This document shows positions 51,540 to 59,821 of a stretch of DNA of 64,000 bases, piece after piece. Made by a program: the position numbers and the translations under genes. This DNA is from Prauserella flavalba (GTDB taxonomy: Bacteria > Actinomycetota > Actinomycetes > Mycobacteriales > Pseudonocardiaceae), in assembly GCF_003202235.1 (NCBI RefSeq), contig NZ_MASU01000024.1:1-64000 (forward strand). Direction: 5' to 3'. The notes under the pieces were generated by a model. That model worked only from the letters and a program-made list of their open reading frames with translations, was not told where the DNA came from and searched no databases. Within the stretch, counting starts at the first letter, position 1; each line of letters begins with the position of its first letter.

Positions 51540-54064
51540 GTGGGGAAAGGGCGAGGTGTCTGCGCCGGCTGCGGACGCGACCGCTCGCTGGTCACCAGCG
51601 GGCTGTGCCATACCTGCTACCACGCCCGCCGGGACAAGGAGACCTGTGTCGGGTGCGGCCGACTGACCGTCCCGATTGGACGCACAACCGAAGGGGCGTG
51701 GTGCCAGAACTGCAACGGAAAGCGCCGCGCCGAACCGTGCTCGCTGTGTGGCCGGTCCGGGCGGGTGGCCGCGCGGCGCGACGGGCAACCGGTGTGTCGG
51801 CGGTGCTGGCAGCGCGAGCGGCGCGTCCCTCAACCATGCTCGGTGTGCGGGCGGACGATGAAAGCCACGAAGAACACCGCTCAGGGCCGGGTCTGCTACA
51901 CCTGCCACCGCAAGACGCTTCCCCGCGAGCCGTGCTGGGTGTGCGGCAAGGTCGTGCTGGCCACCGCCCACACCGAACAGGGAGCGTGGTGCGAGCGGTG
52001 CCGCCGGACGCATCTGGCTGAGCCCTGTTCACGGTGCGGTCAGACAGCACCGGTCACGTCCGCGACGACGAGGAACGGCCGGTGTGCCGGCGGTGCTGGC
52101 AGCGCGAGCATCAGCGGCCTCTGCACCGGTGCGTCGACTGCGGCGAGGACAAGCCGGCGGCGCGGCTCACCGACGAGGGCTCGCTGTGCGAGAAGTGCGA
52201 CAACCGGCGTGCGCCAAAGCTGCTGTGCCCGCGCTGCGGGAAGACCCGCAAGATCGGGATCCTGAGCACCGGTGTCTGCCGGGTCTGCGCCCGGCAAGCC
52301 ATTCCGCGGCGGCCGTGCCGCACCTGCGGCCAGACCCGGTTGGTGGCCTACCGCGACGCCGACGGTGAACCATGGTGTGACCGCTGCCGCCGCCAAGCGC
52401 AGGCGGAACCGTGCTCGGGCTGCGGCGCCCGCAAAGTGGTCTGCGCCCGTGACCACAATGGACCGTGGTGCAAGGCGTGCTGGGAAGCGGTGCGGCCTGG
52501 CCCGCCGTGCACCGACTGCGGGCAACGACCGTCGATGCCTGTGCCCGGTGTGGACGGCGTGGCCAGGTGCGTGCCGTGCTACCTGGCCGCCCAGGTGCCG
52601 TGCGCGCGATGCGGAACCACCGCCCGCGCCGAACGGCATTGGCCGGAAGGCCCGGTCTGCCTGTCCTGTGTGGACGCCGTACGGCTCACGCACGAGCACT
52701 GTCACCGCTGCGGTCAGCTTGCCGGGGCGTTCCGCCGCGAGCCCGCCGGGCCACTGTGCCCGGACTGCGCGGGCGTCACCTTCTCCTACCGCTGCCCGAC
52801 CTGCGGGGCCATGGGCCGTCTGCTGCGCGGCCAGTGCCTGCCCTGCACCGCGCGTCAGGACCTGATCGAGGTGTTCACCCAACCCGACGGGCAATCGGCA
52901 GCCTGGTTGGCGCCGCTGGCCGAGCTGCTGGAGAACTACGACAACCCGTACTCGCTGTGCCTGTATCTGCGCCGGCCCGGCGGACAACTCATCCGCCGGA
53001 TGGTGACCGGCGAACTGGCCTGTTCGCACGAGGCACTCGACGAGCTCCGGCAGACCACCGCGGTGCAGCACCTGCGCGGCCTGCTGGTGCTCGCCGAGAT
53101 CCTCGAACCCCGCGAGGAAGAACTCGCCCAGCTCACCCGCGACGTCCAGACCCTGCTGGCGCGGGTGACCGCCCCGCAGGACAAGACCATCCTGGCTCGC
53201 TACGTCCGGTGGCACCTGATGCCCTTGGCCCACCAGCGCGCCGAACAGGACACCAATTTCACGTACTACCAGCGCGAACACCTCGGGCGGAAGCTGGATG
53301 CTGCCCGGCTGCTGCTGAGCTACCTCCGCACCCGCGGGATCAGCCTGGCCGCCCTGACCCAACCCGTGGTGGACCGCTGGCTGATCCGCAACCGGCCCCG
53401 CCAGCGCTACGCGCGCCCGTTCCTGCTGTGGGCCGCCACCAACGGCCTGGCCCCGGCCCACGTCGCGATCGGCACCTCGGCCCACACCGGCAACCGGGAG
53501 ATCATGAGCGAGACCGACCGCGTCCTGCTCGCCGTCACGCTGGAGACCGACGACACGCTGGCGCTCACCGATCGGGTCGCCGGCTGCCTGGTCCTGCAGT
53601 ACGGACAAAGCTGCTGGCGGCTGGTCAACCTCACCGTCGACGATGTCCTCGCACACCCCGACGAACCCGGCATCCTCGGCCTGCAACTCGGCCGCGACCC
53701 CTTGTGGCTCCGGCCCCGGCTGTCCGCACTCCTGCACCAGCTCGTCACCCACCGCCGCCCGCTCGCCGGCGCGCTGAGGCACCGCCCAACGCCCTACCTG
53801 TTCCCAGGGCTGCGCCACGACCGGCCAATGGCCTCGGCCACGCTTCAGACCCGGCTGCGCAAGCTGGGCGTCCCCAGCGCCCGCACCGCCCGCAACGGCG
53901 CCTGGCTGTCACTGGTCGGCTCGGTCCACTGGAAGATGCTCGCCGACCTGCTCGGCGTCGCCGACACCACCGCCAGCACCTGGCACCGGGAGAACGGCGG
54001 CGACCGCGCCAGCTACGTCGCCAGCCGCCTGCGCCAAGGGCAGAGCATGGCAGGCCCCGAATAA
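51540..54064 (+). CDS. Zinc-ribbon array fused to a degenerate tyrosine-recombinase domain (one frameshift)
   Basis: Two frames join near 52050 into one protein of about 840 residues. The first 440 residues are a long series of CxxC pairs: VCAGCGRDRS, LCHTCYHARR, TCVGCGRLTV, PCSLCGRSGR, VCRRCWQRER, PCWVCGKVVL and many more, about twenty pairs spaced 10-20 residues. The C-terminal 400 residues resemble a tyrosine recombinase: FLLWAATNGLAPAHVAIGTS, LVLQYGQSCWRLVNLTVDDV, then YLFPGLRHDRPMASATLQTR. The catalytic residues appear degenerate (SCWRLV, RTARNGAWLSL, and STWHRENGGDRASY at the Tyr position). The frame change lies in CCGGTCACGTCCGCGACGAC. It may be a sequencing error, a real lesion or programmed frameshifting. 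It may act as an accessory DNA-binding partner of the active recombinase. Confidence 0.7.
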
Positions 54065-54167
54065 CCGGCGGCCCGGTGCGCCCAGGTGGGCCCGGACGAC
54101 ACCGGGGGAAACCGGCGCGAAGTGGCCCCATGTGGTCGGTTTAGACGCCGGATTCGTGGATAGCGGC

Positions 54168-54199
54168 TTGACCTTGCCCCGCGGGCAAGCCCCTACGTT
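54168..54199 (+). promoter_or_regulatory. MerR-type promoter 1
   Basis: TTGACC (54168-54173) and TACGTT (54194-54199) are separated by 20 bp, and CTTGCCC/GGGCAAG forms a perfect dyad in the spacer. The overlong spacer with a central dyad is the hallmark of promoters twisted open by MerR-family activators. It faces the 22-codon ORF at 54289. Confidence 0.82.
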
Positions 54200-54288
54200 C
54201 GGTGGCATCGCGGGTCGGGCGCGCCCCGAGCGGGCGCTGCTCGGTCCGGCACGACAGGCAGATGTTGCGGAACCGAAGGAGGTTGGTG

Positions 54289-54357
54289 ATGGCGGTCGCG
54301 ACCGTGGACGAGACGAACAAGAGCACACGGGCCCGCGTCGCGCCGGACACCGCCTGA
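54289..54357 (+). CDS. 22-residue peptide gene under MerR-type control
   Basis: The ATG at 54289 follows GGAGG. The peptide begins MAVATVDETNKS and ends VAPDTA; it has no Cys or His, so it is unlikely to bind metal. The stop lies inside the terminator stem. Promoter 1 lies 90 bp upstream, so the whole transcript would be about 180 nt. It could be a real peptide, a leader or just part of a small regulatory RNA. Confidence 0.5.
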   Translation: MAVATVDETNKSTRARVAPDTA

Positions 54358-54381
54358 CCCGCAACCGGGTCAGGCGGTGTC
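54346..54381. terminator. Bidirectional terminator between the small ORF and the MerR gene
   Basis: A perfect 15-base stem, 54346-54360 (GACACCGCCTGACCC) with 54367-54381, encloses a six-base loop. It overlaps the last codons of both converging genes; both proteins end in the residues DTA encoded by the two strands of the palindrome. Confidence 0.88.
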
Positions 54382-54780
54382 GGCGGTCTCGATGATGCGG
54401 CAGACGACGGCGTCCTCGCCGCGGCGTTGGCTGTCACGGGCAGCGCGGCGGGCCTCGACCAGGGTCCGGCGCATCGCGCGCAGATCGGAGAGTTTGCGGT
54501 CGATCTCGGCGATGTGGGCGTCGAGCAGGGTGGTGACCCGCCCGCAGGGGGCGGCGCCGCAGCGCTGCAGGTCCAGGATGTCTTTGATCTCGCCCAGGGT
54601 GAGGTCCAGTGCCTTGGCTTGGCGGATGAACCGCAACACGTCCACGTCGTCCCGGCTGAACGTGCGGTACCCGGCGTCGGTGCGTTGGGCGGGCGGCAGC
54701 AGGCCCTTGGACTCCCACAACCGCACTGCCTTGGCGCTGACTCCGGCCGCCTCCGCGGCGGCCCCGACAGTCATCTCCAT
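54370..54780 (-). CDS. MerR-family heavy-metal regulator
   Basis: A 136-residue MerR protein. The N-terminal winged helix is TVGAAAEAAGVSAKAVRLWE, followed by LPPAQRTDAGYRTFSRDDVD. The dimerisation helix starts near ITLLDAH. Cys in LQRCGAAPCGRV (Cys74 and Cys79 from this start) and near the end in VVCRIIE are candidate metal ligands; the pattern differs from CueR, so the metal is uncertain. The ATG at 54780 follows AAGGGA by eight bases. It is divergent from the CopZ-like gene, with promoter 2 between them. Three matching operators in the element suggest it is the activator of all of them. Confidence 0.88.
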   Translation of the reverse strand: MEMTVGAAAEAAGVSAKAVRLWESKGLLPPAQRTDAGYRTFSRDDVDVLRFIRQAKALDLTLGEIKDILDLQRCGAAPCGRVTTLLDAHIAEIDRKLSDLRAMRRTLVEARRAARDSQRRGEDAVVCRIIETADTA

Positions 54781-54810
54781 CACATGGCTCCCTTCCGACG
54801 CACTCCAGTC

Positions 54811-54842
54811 TTGACCTTACCCCTCGGGCAAGGTTCTAGCGT
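54811..54842 (+). promoter_or_regulatory. MerR-type promoter 2
   Basis: TTGACC (54811-54816), a 20-bp spacer and TAGCGT (54837-54842). The dyad CCTTACCC/GGGCAAGG has one mismatch. It lies 49 bp before the CopZ-like start and next to the divergent MerR gene, so it probably controls both. Confidence 0.85.
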
Positions 54843-54890
54843 GATGTCAGCGAGAGAAAGAGCAGCTCAGAAGCGTGGAGGAGTCCCGTG

Positions 54891-55112
54891 ATGGAGTCGT
54901 GGGTGTTGCAGGTTGAGGGGATGTCGTGCAGCGGGTGCGAGCAGCGGATCGGCGCCGTGCTGCGCCGGGTCGACGGCGTGTCCGGCGTCGTGGCCGACCA
55001 CACGTGCGGGCGGGTCGAGGTCCGCGTCGACCCGGCGGTCACCGACCGCACCGTGTTGGTGGAGCGGATCGAGGCCGCCGGCTACCACGTCGCCGAGGAG
55101 GTCTCGCGATGA
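54891..55112 (+). CDS. CopZ-like heavy-metal-associated protein
   Basis: A 73-residue HMA-domain protein with VEGMSCSGCEQRIGAVL (Cys13 and Cys16), a length usual for copper chaperones such as CopZ. It begins at the ATG at 54891 behind GGAGGAG (an adjacent GTG at 54888 is possible) and overlaps the P-type ATPase gene by ATGA. It would deliver Cu(I) or another soft metal to the ATPase. Control is by promoter 2. Confidence 0.9.
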   Translation: MESWVLQVEGMSCSGCEQRIGAVLRRVDGVSGVVADHTCGRVEVRVDPAVTDRTVLVERIEAAGYHVAEEVSR

Positions 55113-57592
55113 GCCTCGTGACCGAAGACCGCCCGCAATTGTGGGCGTCGGAGCCCAGCGCGACGCCGGGCCACGAGCGGATCCGGGCCCGGATCGCCGG
55201 GCTGCACTGCTCGCTGTGCACCGGCACGATCGAGAAGGCCCTGGGCCGGATGGACGGCGTGGACACGGTGGCGGTGAGTCTGACCCACGAACAGGCCCTG
55301 GTCGACTACGACCCGCAGCGTGTCTCGCCGGAGCAGATCCTCGGCACGCTGCGGGATGTCGGCTACGAGCTGTATGACCCGCGCAAGCTGCGCCCGTTCG
55401 AGGAGGAGGAACGCGACCTCGTCCGCGAGGGCGCCAGGTTGCTGGCGGCGATCGCGGCGAGCCTGACTGCGATCGGGTTGATCGCCACCGTGACCGGGAT
55501 CTGGTCGGTGCTGGTGCCCGCGTCGGTGGTGGCGTTGATGGTGCCGTTGTCGTTCGCGTTGCTGCGCCCCGCCGGGAACCTCAAGGCCCTGGCCGGGGCG
55601 GTGGCCATCGTGACGCCCGGCGTGGCGGCGCTGGTGCTGCGGGCGACCGGGGTGCTGGCCGAGCCGCTGATCGGGTGGCTGGCCGGGGTGTTGGCGGTCG
55701 GGGTGGTGGTCGGGGTGGCGCCGCACATCCTGCGGATGGCGTATCAGTCCGCCCGCCGGGGCATCCTCAACCAGCACGTGCTGCTGGAGGTGGGCGCGTT
55801 CGCCGGCATCGCCGGCGGCGTCATCGGCCTCACTGGGGTGCTGCCGGGGTATCCGACGGCGGCGTTCTTCGCGGTGTCGGTGCTGGTGGCGAACTATCAC
55901 ATCTTCTCGGAGTGGTTGTCGCTGCTGGTCAAGACCCGCTCCAGCCAGTCGGTCAAGAAGCTGCTCGATCTGCAACCCGACCTGGCCCGCGTCGTCGACA
56001 CCGACGGCGGCGAATCCGAGGTTCCGGTCGAGGACGTGGCGCTCGGACAAGTGGTGCGGGTGCGGCCCGGCGAGCGCATCCCGCTGGACGGGCGGATCCG
56101 GTCCGGGGCCTCCGCGATCGACCTGTCCCTGGTCACCGGCGAACCAATCCCCGCCGAACGTGGACCTGGCGAGGAGGTCGTCGGTGGGTCGATCAATGGC
56201 ACCGGCAGCCTGCTGATCGAGGTCACCGCCAGCCACACCGAAGGCTTCCTCGCTCAGGTCGTCCGGCACGTCGAAGACGCCCGCGCCCTCAAACCCGGCA
56301 TCCTGCACCTGGTCGACCGGGTGCTGCGCGTCTACACCCCCACCGTGCTCACCATCGCCGCGCTGGCCCTGTTCGGCTGGCTGGCCGGCAGCTGGGCGCT
56401 GGCCGGGGAGCCGGATGTGCGGCGCGCGGTGTTCGCCGCGCTGTCGGTGCTGGTGATGGGCTACCCCTGCGCTGTGGGCATCGCCGCGCCGCTGGCCATC
56501 GTGCGCGGCACCGGCGCCGCCGCCGACCGCGGGATCGTGATGCGCACCGGGGAGGCGTTCCAAACCTTCAGGCTCGTCACGCGGATCGTGCTGGACAAGA
56601 CCGGCACCCTCACCCAAGGTCGCCCCACTGTCCGCACGGTCGATGCCCTCGACGGCGACACCGATGGGCTGCTGGCCGTGGCTGCCGGGGCGGAGGGCCC
56701 GTCGGAGCACCCGCTCGCCCGTGCGGTGGTGACCGCCGCCCGCGAGCGCGGGCTGATCGTGCCCACGGCCGAGGAGTTCGCCTCGGTCACCGGCTCCGGT
56801 GTCCGCGCCACAGTGCACGGCCGGGAAGTGCTGGTTGGCCAGCCCGCGTTCCTCACCGACAACGGCCTTGATCTCACCGCCGTGACCGGGCGGGTCGACC
56901 AGTTGCAGGCCGCCGGGCACACCGTGATCGTGGTCGCCGTGGCAGGCACGGTTGAGGGGTTGATCGCGTTGGGCGACGAGGTGCGCGCCGATGCCGCCGA
57001 GGCCGTGGCGCGCATGCGGGCTGTCGGAATGGACCCGGTCCTGGTGACCGGGGACAACGAACGCGCCGCGCGGCGGGTCGCCGACCAGCTCGGCATCAGC
57101 CAGGTGCGGGCGGGGGTGCGCCCGGAAGGCAAGGCCGAGATCGTGCGCGAGTTGCAGGCCGACGGCACTCGCGTGGCGATGGTCGGTGACGGCATCAACG
57201 ACGCCCCCGCCCTGATGCAGGCCGACGTCGGCGTCGCCGCCGGTGGTGGCACCGACATCGCTGTGGAATCCGCCGACATCGTGCTGCTGCGCGACGAGGT
57301 CACCGCGGTGCTCGACGCCCGCGAGATCAGCGACCGCTCCTACCGCCGCACCCGCACCAACGTGGGGCTGGCGTTCACCCTCAACGGTATCGGTGTCCCG
57401 CTGGCCACCACCGGCCTGGTGTATCCGGTGTGGGCGATGATCGCGATGGCCGCCTCGGTCACCGCCATCTTCCTCAACTCCATCGGCACCCGACCCTCCC
57501 TACTGGTCCAGGCCATCAGCAGCGTCGGTCGGCAAGGACGTCAACACGACGCCGAACAGGCCGAAACAGAACACCAGCGGGCAGCCGCCTAG
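55109..57592 (+). CDS. P1B-type heavy-metal ATPase with YPC motif
   Basis: An 827-residue metal pump. An N-terminal HMA domain carries AGLHCSLCTGTIEKAL (Cys34 and Cys37). About eight membrane helices follow, then the actuator loop LVTGEPIPAERG and the phosphorylation site LDKTGTLTQG (Asp496). The hinge MVGDGINDAPALMQADVGVA is intact. In the metal-path helix the usual CPC or SPC is replaced by MGYPCAVG (Tyr452-Pro453-Cys454), so the transport site has one Cys and may prefer another metal or state than Cu(I). It is coupled to the CopZ-like gene and followed by a thioredoxin gene. Confidence 0.92.
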   Translation: MSLVTEDRPQLWASEPSATPGHERIRARIAGLHCSLCTGTIEKALGRMDGVDTVAVSLTHEQALVDYDPQRVSPEQILGTLRDVGYELYDPRKLRPFEEEERDLVREGARLLAAIAASLTAIGLIATVTGIWSVLVPASVVALMVPLSFALLRPAGNLKALAGAVAIVTPGVAALVLRATGVLAEPLIGWLAGVLAVGVVVGVAPHILRMAYQSARRGILNQHVLLEVGAFAGIAGGVIGLTGVLPGYPTAAFFAVSVLVANYHIFSEWLSLLVKTRSSQSVKKLLDLQPDLARVVDTDGGESEVPVEDVALGQVVRVRPGERIPLDGRIRSGASAIDLSLVTGEPIPAERGPGEEVVGGSINGTGSLLIEVTASHTEGFLAQVVRHVEDARALKPGILHLVDRVLRVYTPTVLTIAALALFGWLAGSWALAGEPDVRRAVFAALSVLVMGYPCAVGIAAPLAIVRGTGAAADRGIVMRTGEAFQTFRLVTRIVLDKTGTLTQGRPTVRTVDALDGDTDGLLAVAAGAEGPSEHPLARAVVTAARERGLIVPTAEEFASVTGSGVRATVHGREVLVGQPAFLTDNGLDLTAVTGRVDQLQAAGHTVIVVAVAGTVEGLIALGDEVRADAAEAVARMRAVGMDPVLVTGDNERAARRVADQLGISQVRAGVRPEGKAEIVRELQADGTRVAMVGDGINDAPALMQADVGVAAGGGTDIAVESADIVLLRDEVTAVLDAREISDRSYRRTRTNVGLAFTLNGIGVPLATTGLVYPVWAMIAMAASVTAIFLNSIGTRPSLLVQAISSVGRQGRQHDAEQAETEHQRAAA

Positions 57593-57670
57593 CGACTACG
57601 CGTCGACGGGCGGGTAGGTCCAGCCGGCCTCCCGCCCGCCATGCACGCCCTGACAGCGAAGGAGCGAGTC

Positions 57671-58003
57671 ATGTCCTCGTTTCCGATCCTCGCCCACGGC
57701 GACATTGCGGCGGCGCTGAACCGGCCCGACTTGGTGCTGCTGGACTTCTGGCAAGCCTCCTGCGCACCCTGCCGAGCGCTGGAGCCCAGGCTGGACGAGT
57801 TCGCACGCGTCCACCCCGGCGAGTTCAGCGGCTACCGCGTCGATGTCGACACCAACCAGGCCACCCCGGCACAGTTCGGAGTGCAGTCCATCCCCACCCT
57901 GGTGCTTTTCCGCGACGGCCGGGAAGTGGCACGGCTGGACGGACTCATCCGTGTGGCCGACCTGGAACAAGCCCTGCGGGATGCACAGACCGGCAACCAG
58001 TGA
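57671..58003 (+). CDS. Thioredoxin-like protein (CAPC)
   Basis: A 110-residue thioredoxin fold. The active site is FWQASCAPCRALEPRL (Cys31 and Cys34), where WCGPC is usual; the cis-Pro region is QSIPTLVLFRDGREV. The ATG follows AAGGAG. It is 78 bp after the ATPase gene and probably in the same operon. It may keep the Cys of the metal-handling proteins reduced. Confidence 0.88.
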   Translation: MSSFPILAHGDIAAALNRPDLVLLDFWQASCAPCRALEPRLDEFARVHPGEFSGYRVDVDTNQATPAQFGVQSIPTLVLFRDGREVARLDGLIRVADLEQALRDAQTGNQ

Positions 58004-58135
58004 GGACGGCCAGCCGCACACCTGGATGCTGGCCCGCTACCTCGTCGCCGGCACACACGATCGGCGCTGGGCCACCGTGGTTCGCGAATCGCACTGTCGG
58101 TTCGACCCGCGTGGGGTGAACGGCCAACCCGCGAG

Positions 58136-58167
58136 TTGACCTTCCCCCGGGGGCAAGCTTCTACGGT
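58136..58167 (+). promoter_or_regulatory. MerR-type promoter 3
   Basis: TTGACC (58136-58141), a 20-bp spacer and TACGGT (58162-58167); the dyad CTTCCCC/GGGCAAG has one mismatch. It precedes the first MFS gene by 120 bp and repeats the architecture of promoters 1 and 2. Confidence 0.82.
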
Positions 58168-58286
58168 CAGCTCGGCAGACACAGCACGGTCAGCGTCACG
58201 GCAACCGGGAGCGGCTCCAGCGGCCGATGCGGTGGCGTGGCGTTGTCGTGGTGGGGAAACAGCAAACGTGCGTAGGGAGAGAACGC

Positions 58287-59716
58287 GTGGATCGGATTCG
58301 GATGAAACCAGCGCCGCGCGGCGCGGTGGCGAGCATCGTCGGGGTGACGTCGGTGGCGACATTCCTGTCCAATCTGAGTTCCACCGGCACCTATTTGGCG
58401 GCACCGGAGATCACGCGGGCCTTGGGGGTGGCTCAGCCCGCCGCGATCGTGACCGTGATCGCCTATCTGGTGCCCTTTGCCGTCGTGATGCCGGTCATCG
58501 CCAAGCTCGGCGATGCCTTCGGGCACAAGCGGCTGCTGCTGGCCGGGCTCGGCCTGTAGCGGCCGGGTCGCTGGCGACCCCCGCGGTCCCGCAGTTCTCC
58601 GCGTTCCTCGCGCTGCGGCTGGTGCAGGGGCTCGGCGGCGGCATCATGCTGGTGTCGATGGTGTTCATCGCCCGTCAGCTCGCCGACCGGCAACGGGAAA
58701 CCGGGTTGGGGATCTGGCGGGCGGCGCTGTTGGCCGGCACCGTCGCCGGCCCGCCGATCGGGGGCTACCTCGCCAGCCTGCTGGGCTGGCAGGCGATCTT
58801 CTGGGTCACCGGGCTGGCCGGCGCCGCCACACTGGGCTGGGCGGCCGTCACGTTGACGGAACTGCCCCGGCAGCGGCGCCGCCGGTTCGACTGGGTCGGC
58901 GCCACCGCGTTCACCGTCAGCTTCTCCGCCCTGGTTGTCGGGCTGGCCGCGGCCGGGTTCCTGCGCACCATGGGCGGCGGTGCCACCACCGGCCCGGTGG
59001 CCGCCCTCAGCTCGCTCGCCCCCGTCTTCCTGGGGATCTTCGTGGTAGGGCTGGCGGTGCTGGTCATCAATCAGCGGGTCAACGCGCAGCCGTTGTTCGC
59101 GTCGTCGCTGTGGCGCAACCGGCAGTTCCTGCTGGGCAACGCGGGCACCTTCCTGGTGTGCGTGGGGATGTTCTCGGCGATGATGTTCACCTCGCTGATG
59201 CTGCGCAACGTGTTCGACCTTCCGGCGGTGCAGGCATCCAACGCGCTGCTGCTCATGACCGTGGGGGCGGTGGTCTTCGGCGTGTGGGGCGGGGCCCTGG
59301 CCGGCCGGTTCGGACCGGGGTTGCCCTGGGCGAGCGGGTTCGTGCTCACCGCAGCCACATTCGTCGCGCTGGCGGTGCTGGTGTCCCCGGTGGCCTCGGC
59401 GGTGTGGCTGTTCGTACTCGCGCCGCTGTCCGGCGCCGGGCAGGGCCTGCCGCTGGGCCCCACCGCGTCGGTCGCGCTCCGCGACGTGCCCGACGAGGAC
59501 ACCGCGGAGGCCACGGGCTGGTTCGACTTCTCCCACAACATCGGCCGCGCCGTAGCCATCGGCGGCCTGGGTGCGCTGTTCGTGCCCGGTGACGCGGCCA
59601 GCTACACCCTCATCTTCTGGGTCAGCGCCACACTCACCGCGCTCGGGGCGGCCCTGGTGCTGGGCATCAAGCGCCCCGCATCCGCTACCCAGGCACAGCC
59701 CGCTGCTGCGACCTGA
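58287..59716 (+). CDS. MFS transporter (14-helix type), one frameshift
   Basis: The GTG at 58287 follows AGGGAG. The first frame gives TSVATFLSNLSSTGTYLAAP and LGDAFGHKRLLLAGLGL, then reaches TAG at 58557-58559. A missing G in CTGTAGCGG would continue it as VAAGSLATPAV, and the second frame runs to 59716 with ALRLVQGLGGGIMLVSMVFI, GWQAIFWVTGLAGAATLGWA and AGQGLPLGPTASVALRDVP. Joined it is about 476 residues with 12-14 helices, like DHA2-type drug exporters. The break may be a sequencing error. It is under promoter 3. Confidence 0.75.
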
Positions 59717-59821
59717 CCCGGCCCGCTTCCGCACCGGTGTTTGCCCCGGCGTGCCGCGCGCGGCGGCGCCGTTGGCTAGGGCAGGCGTGCTGTACAGGAC
59801 AATCAACGCAAAGGAGTGCAG

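Noticed and set aside
54926-55108. N-terminal extension of the P-type ATPase upstream of 55109
   Set aside because: The extension reads in a different frame over the CopZ-like gene, is Arg-rich, and lacks a metal-binding motif; the ATG at 55109 overlaps the CopZ stop as expected for coupling.
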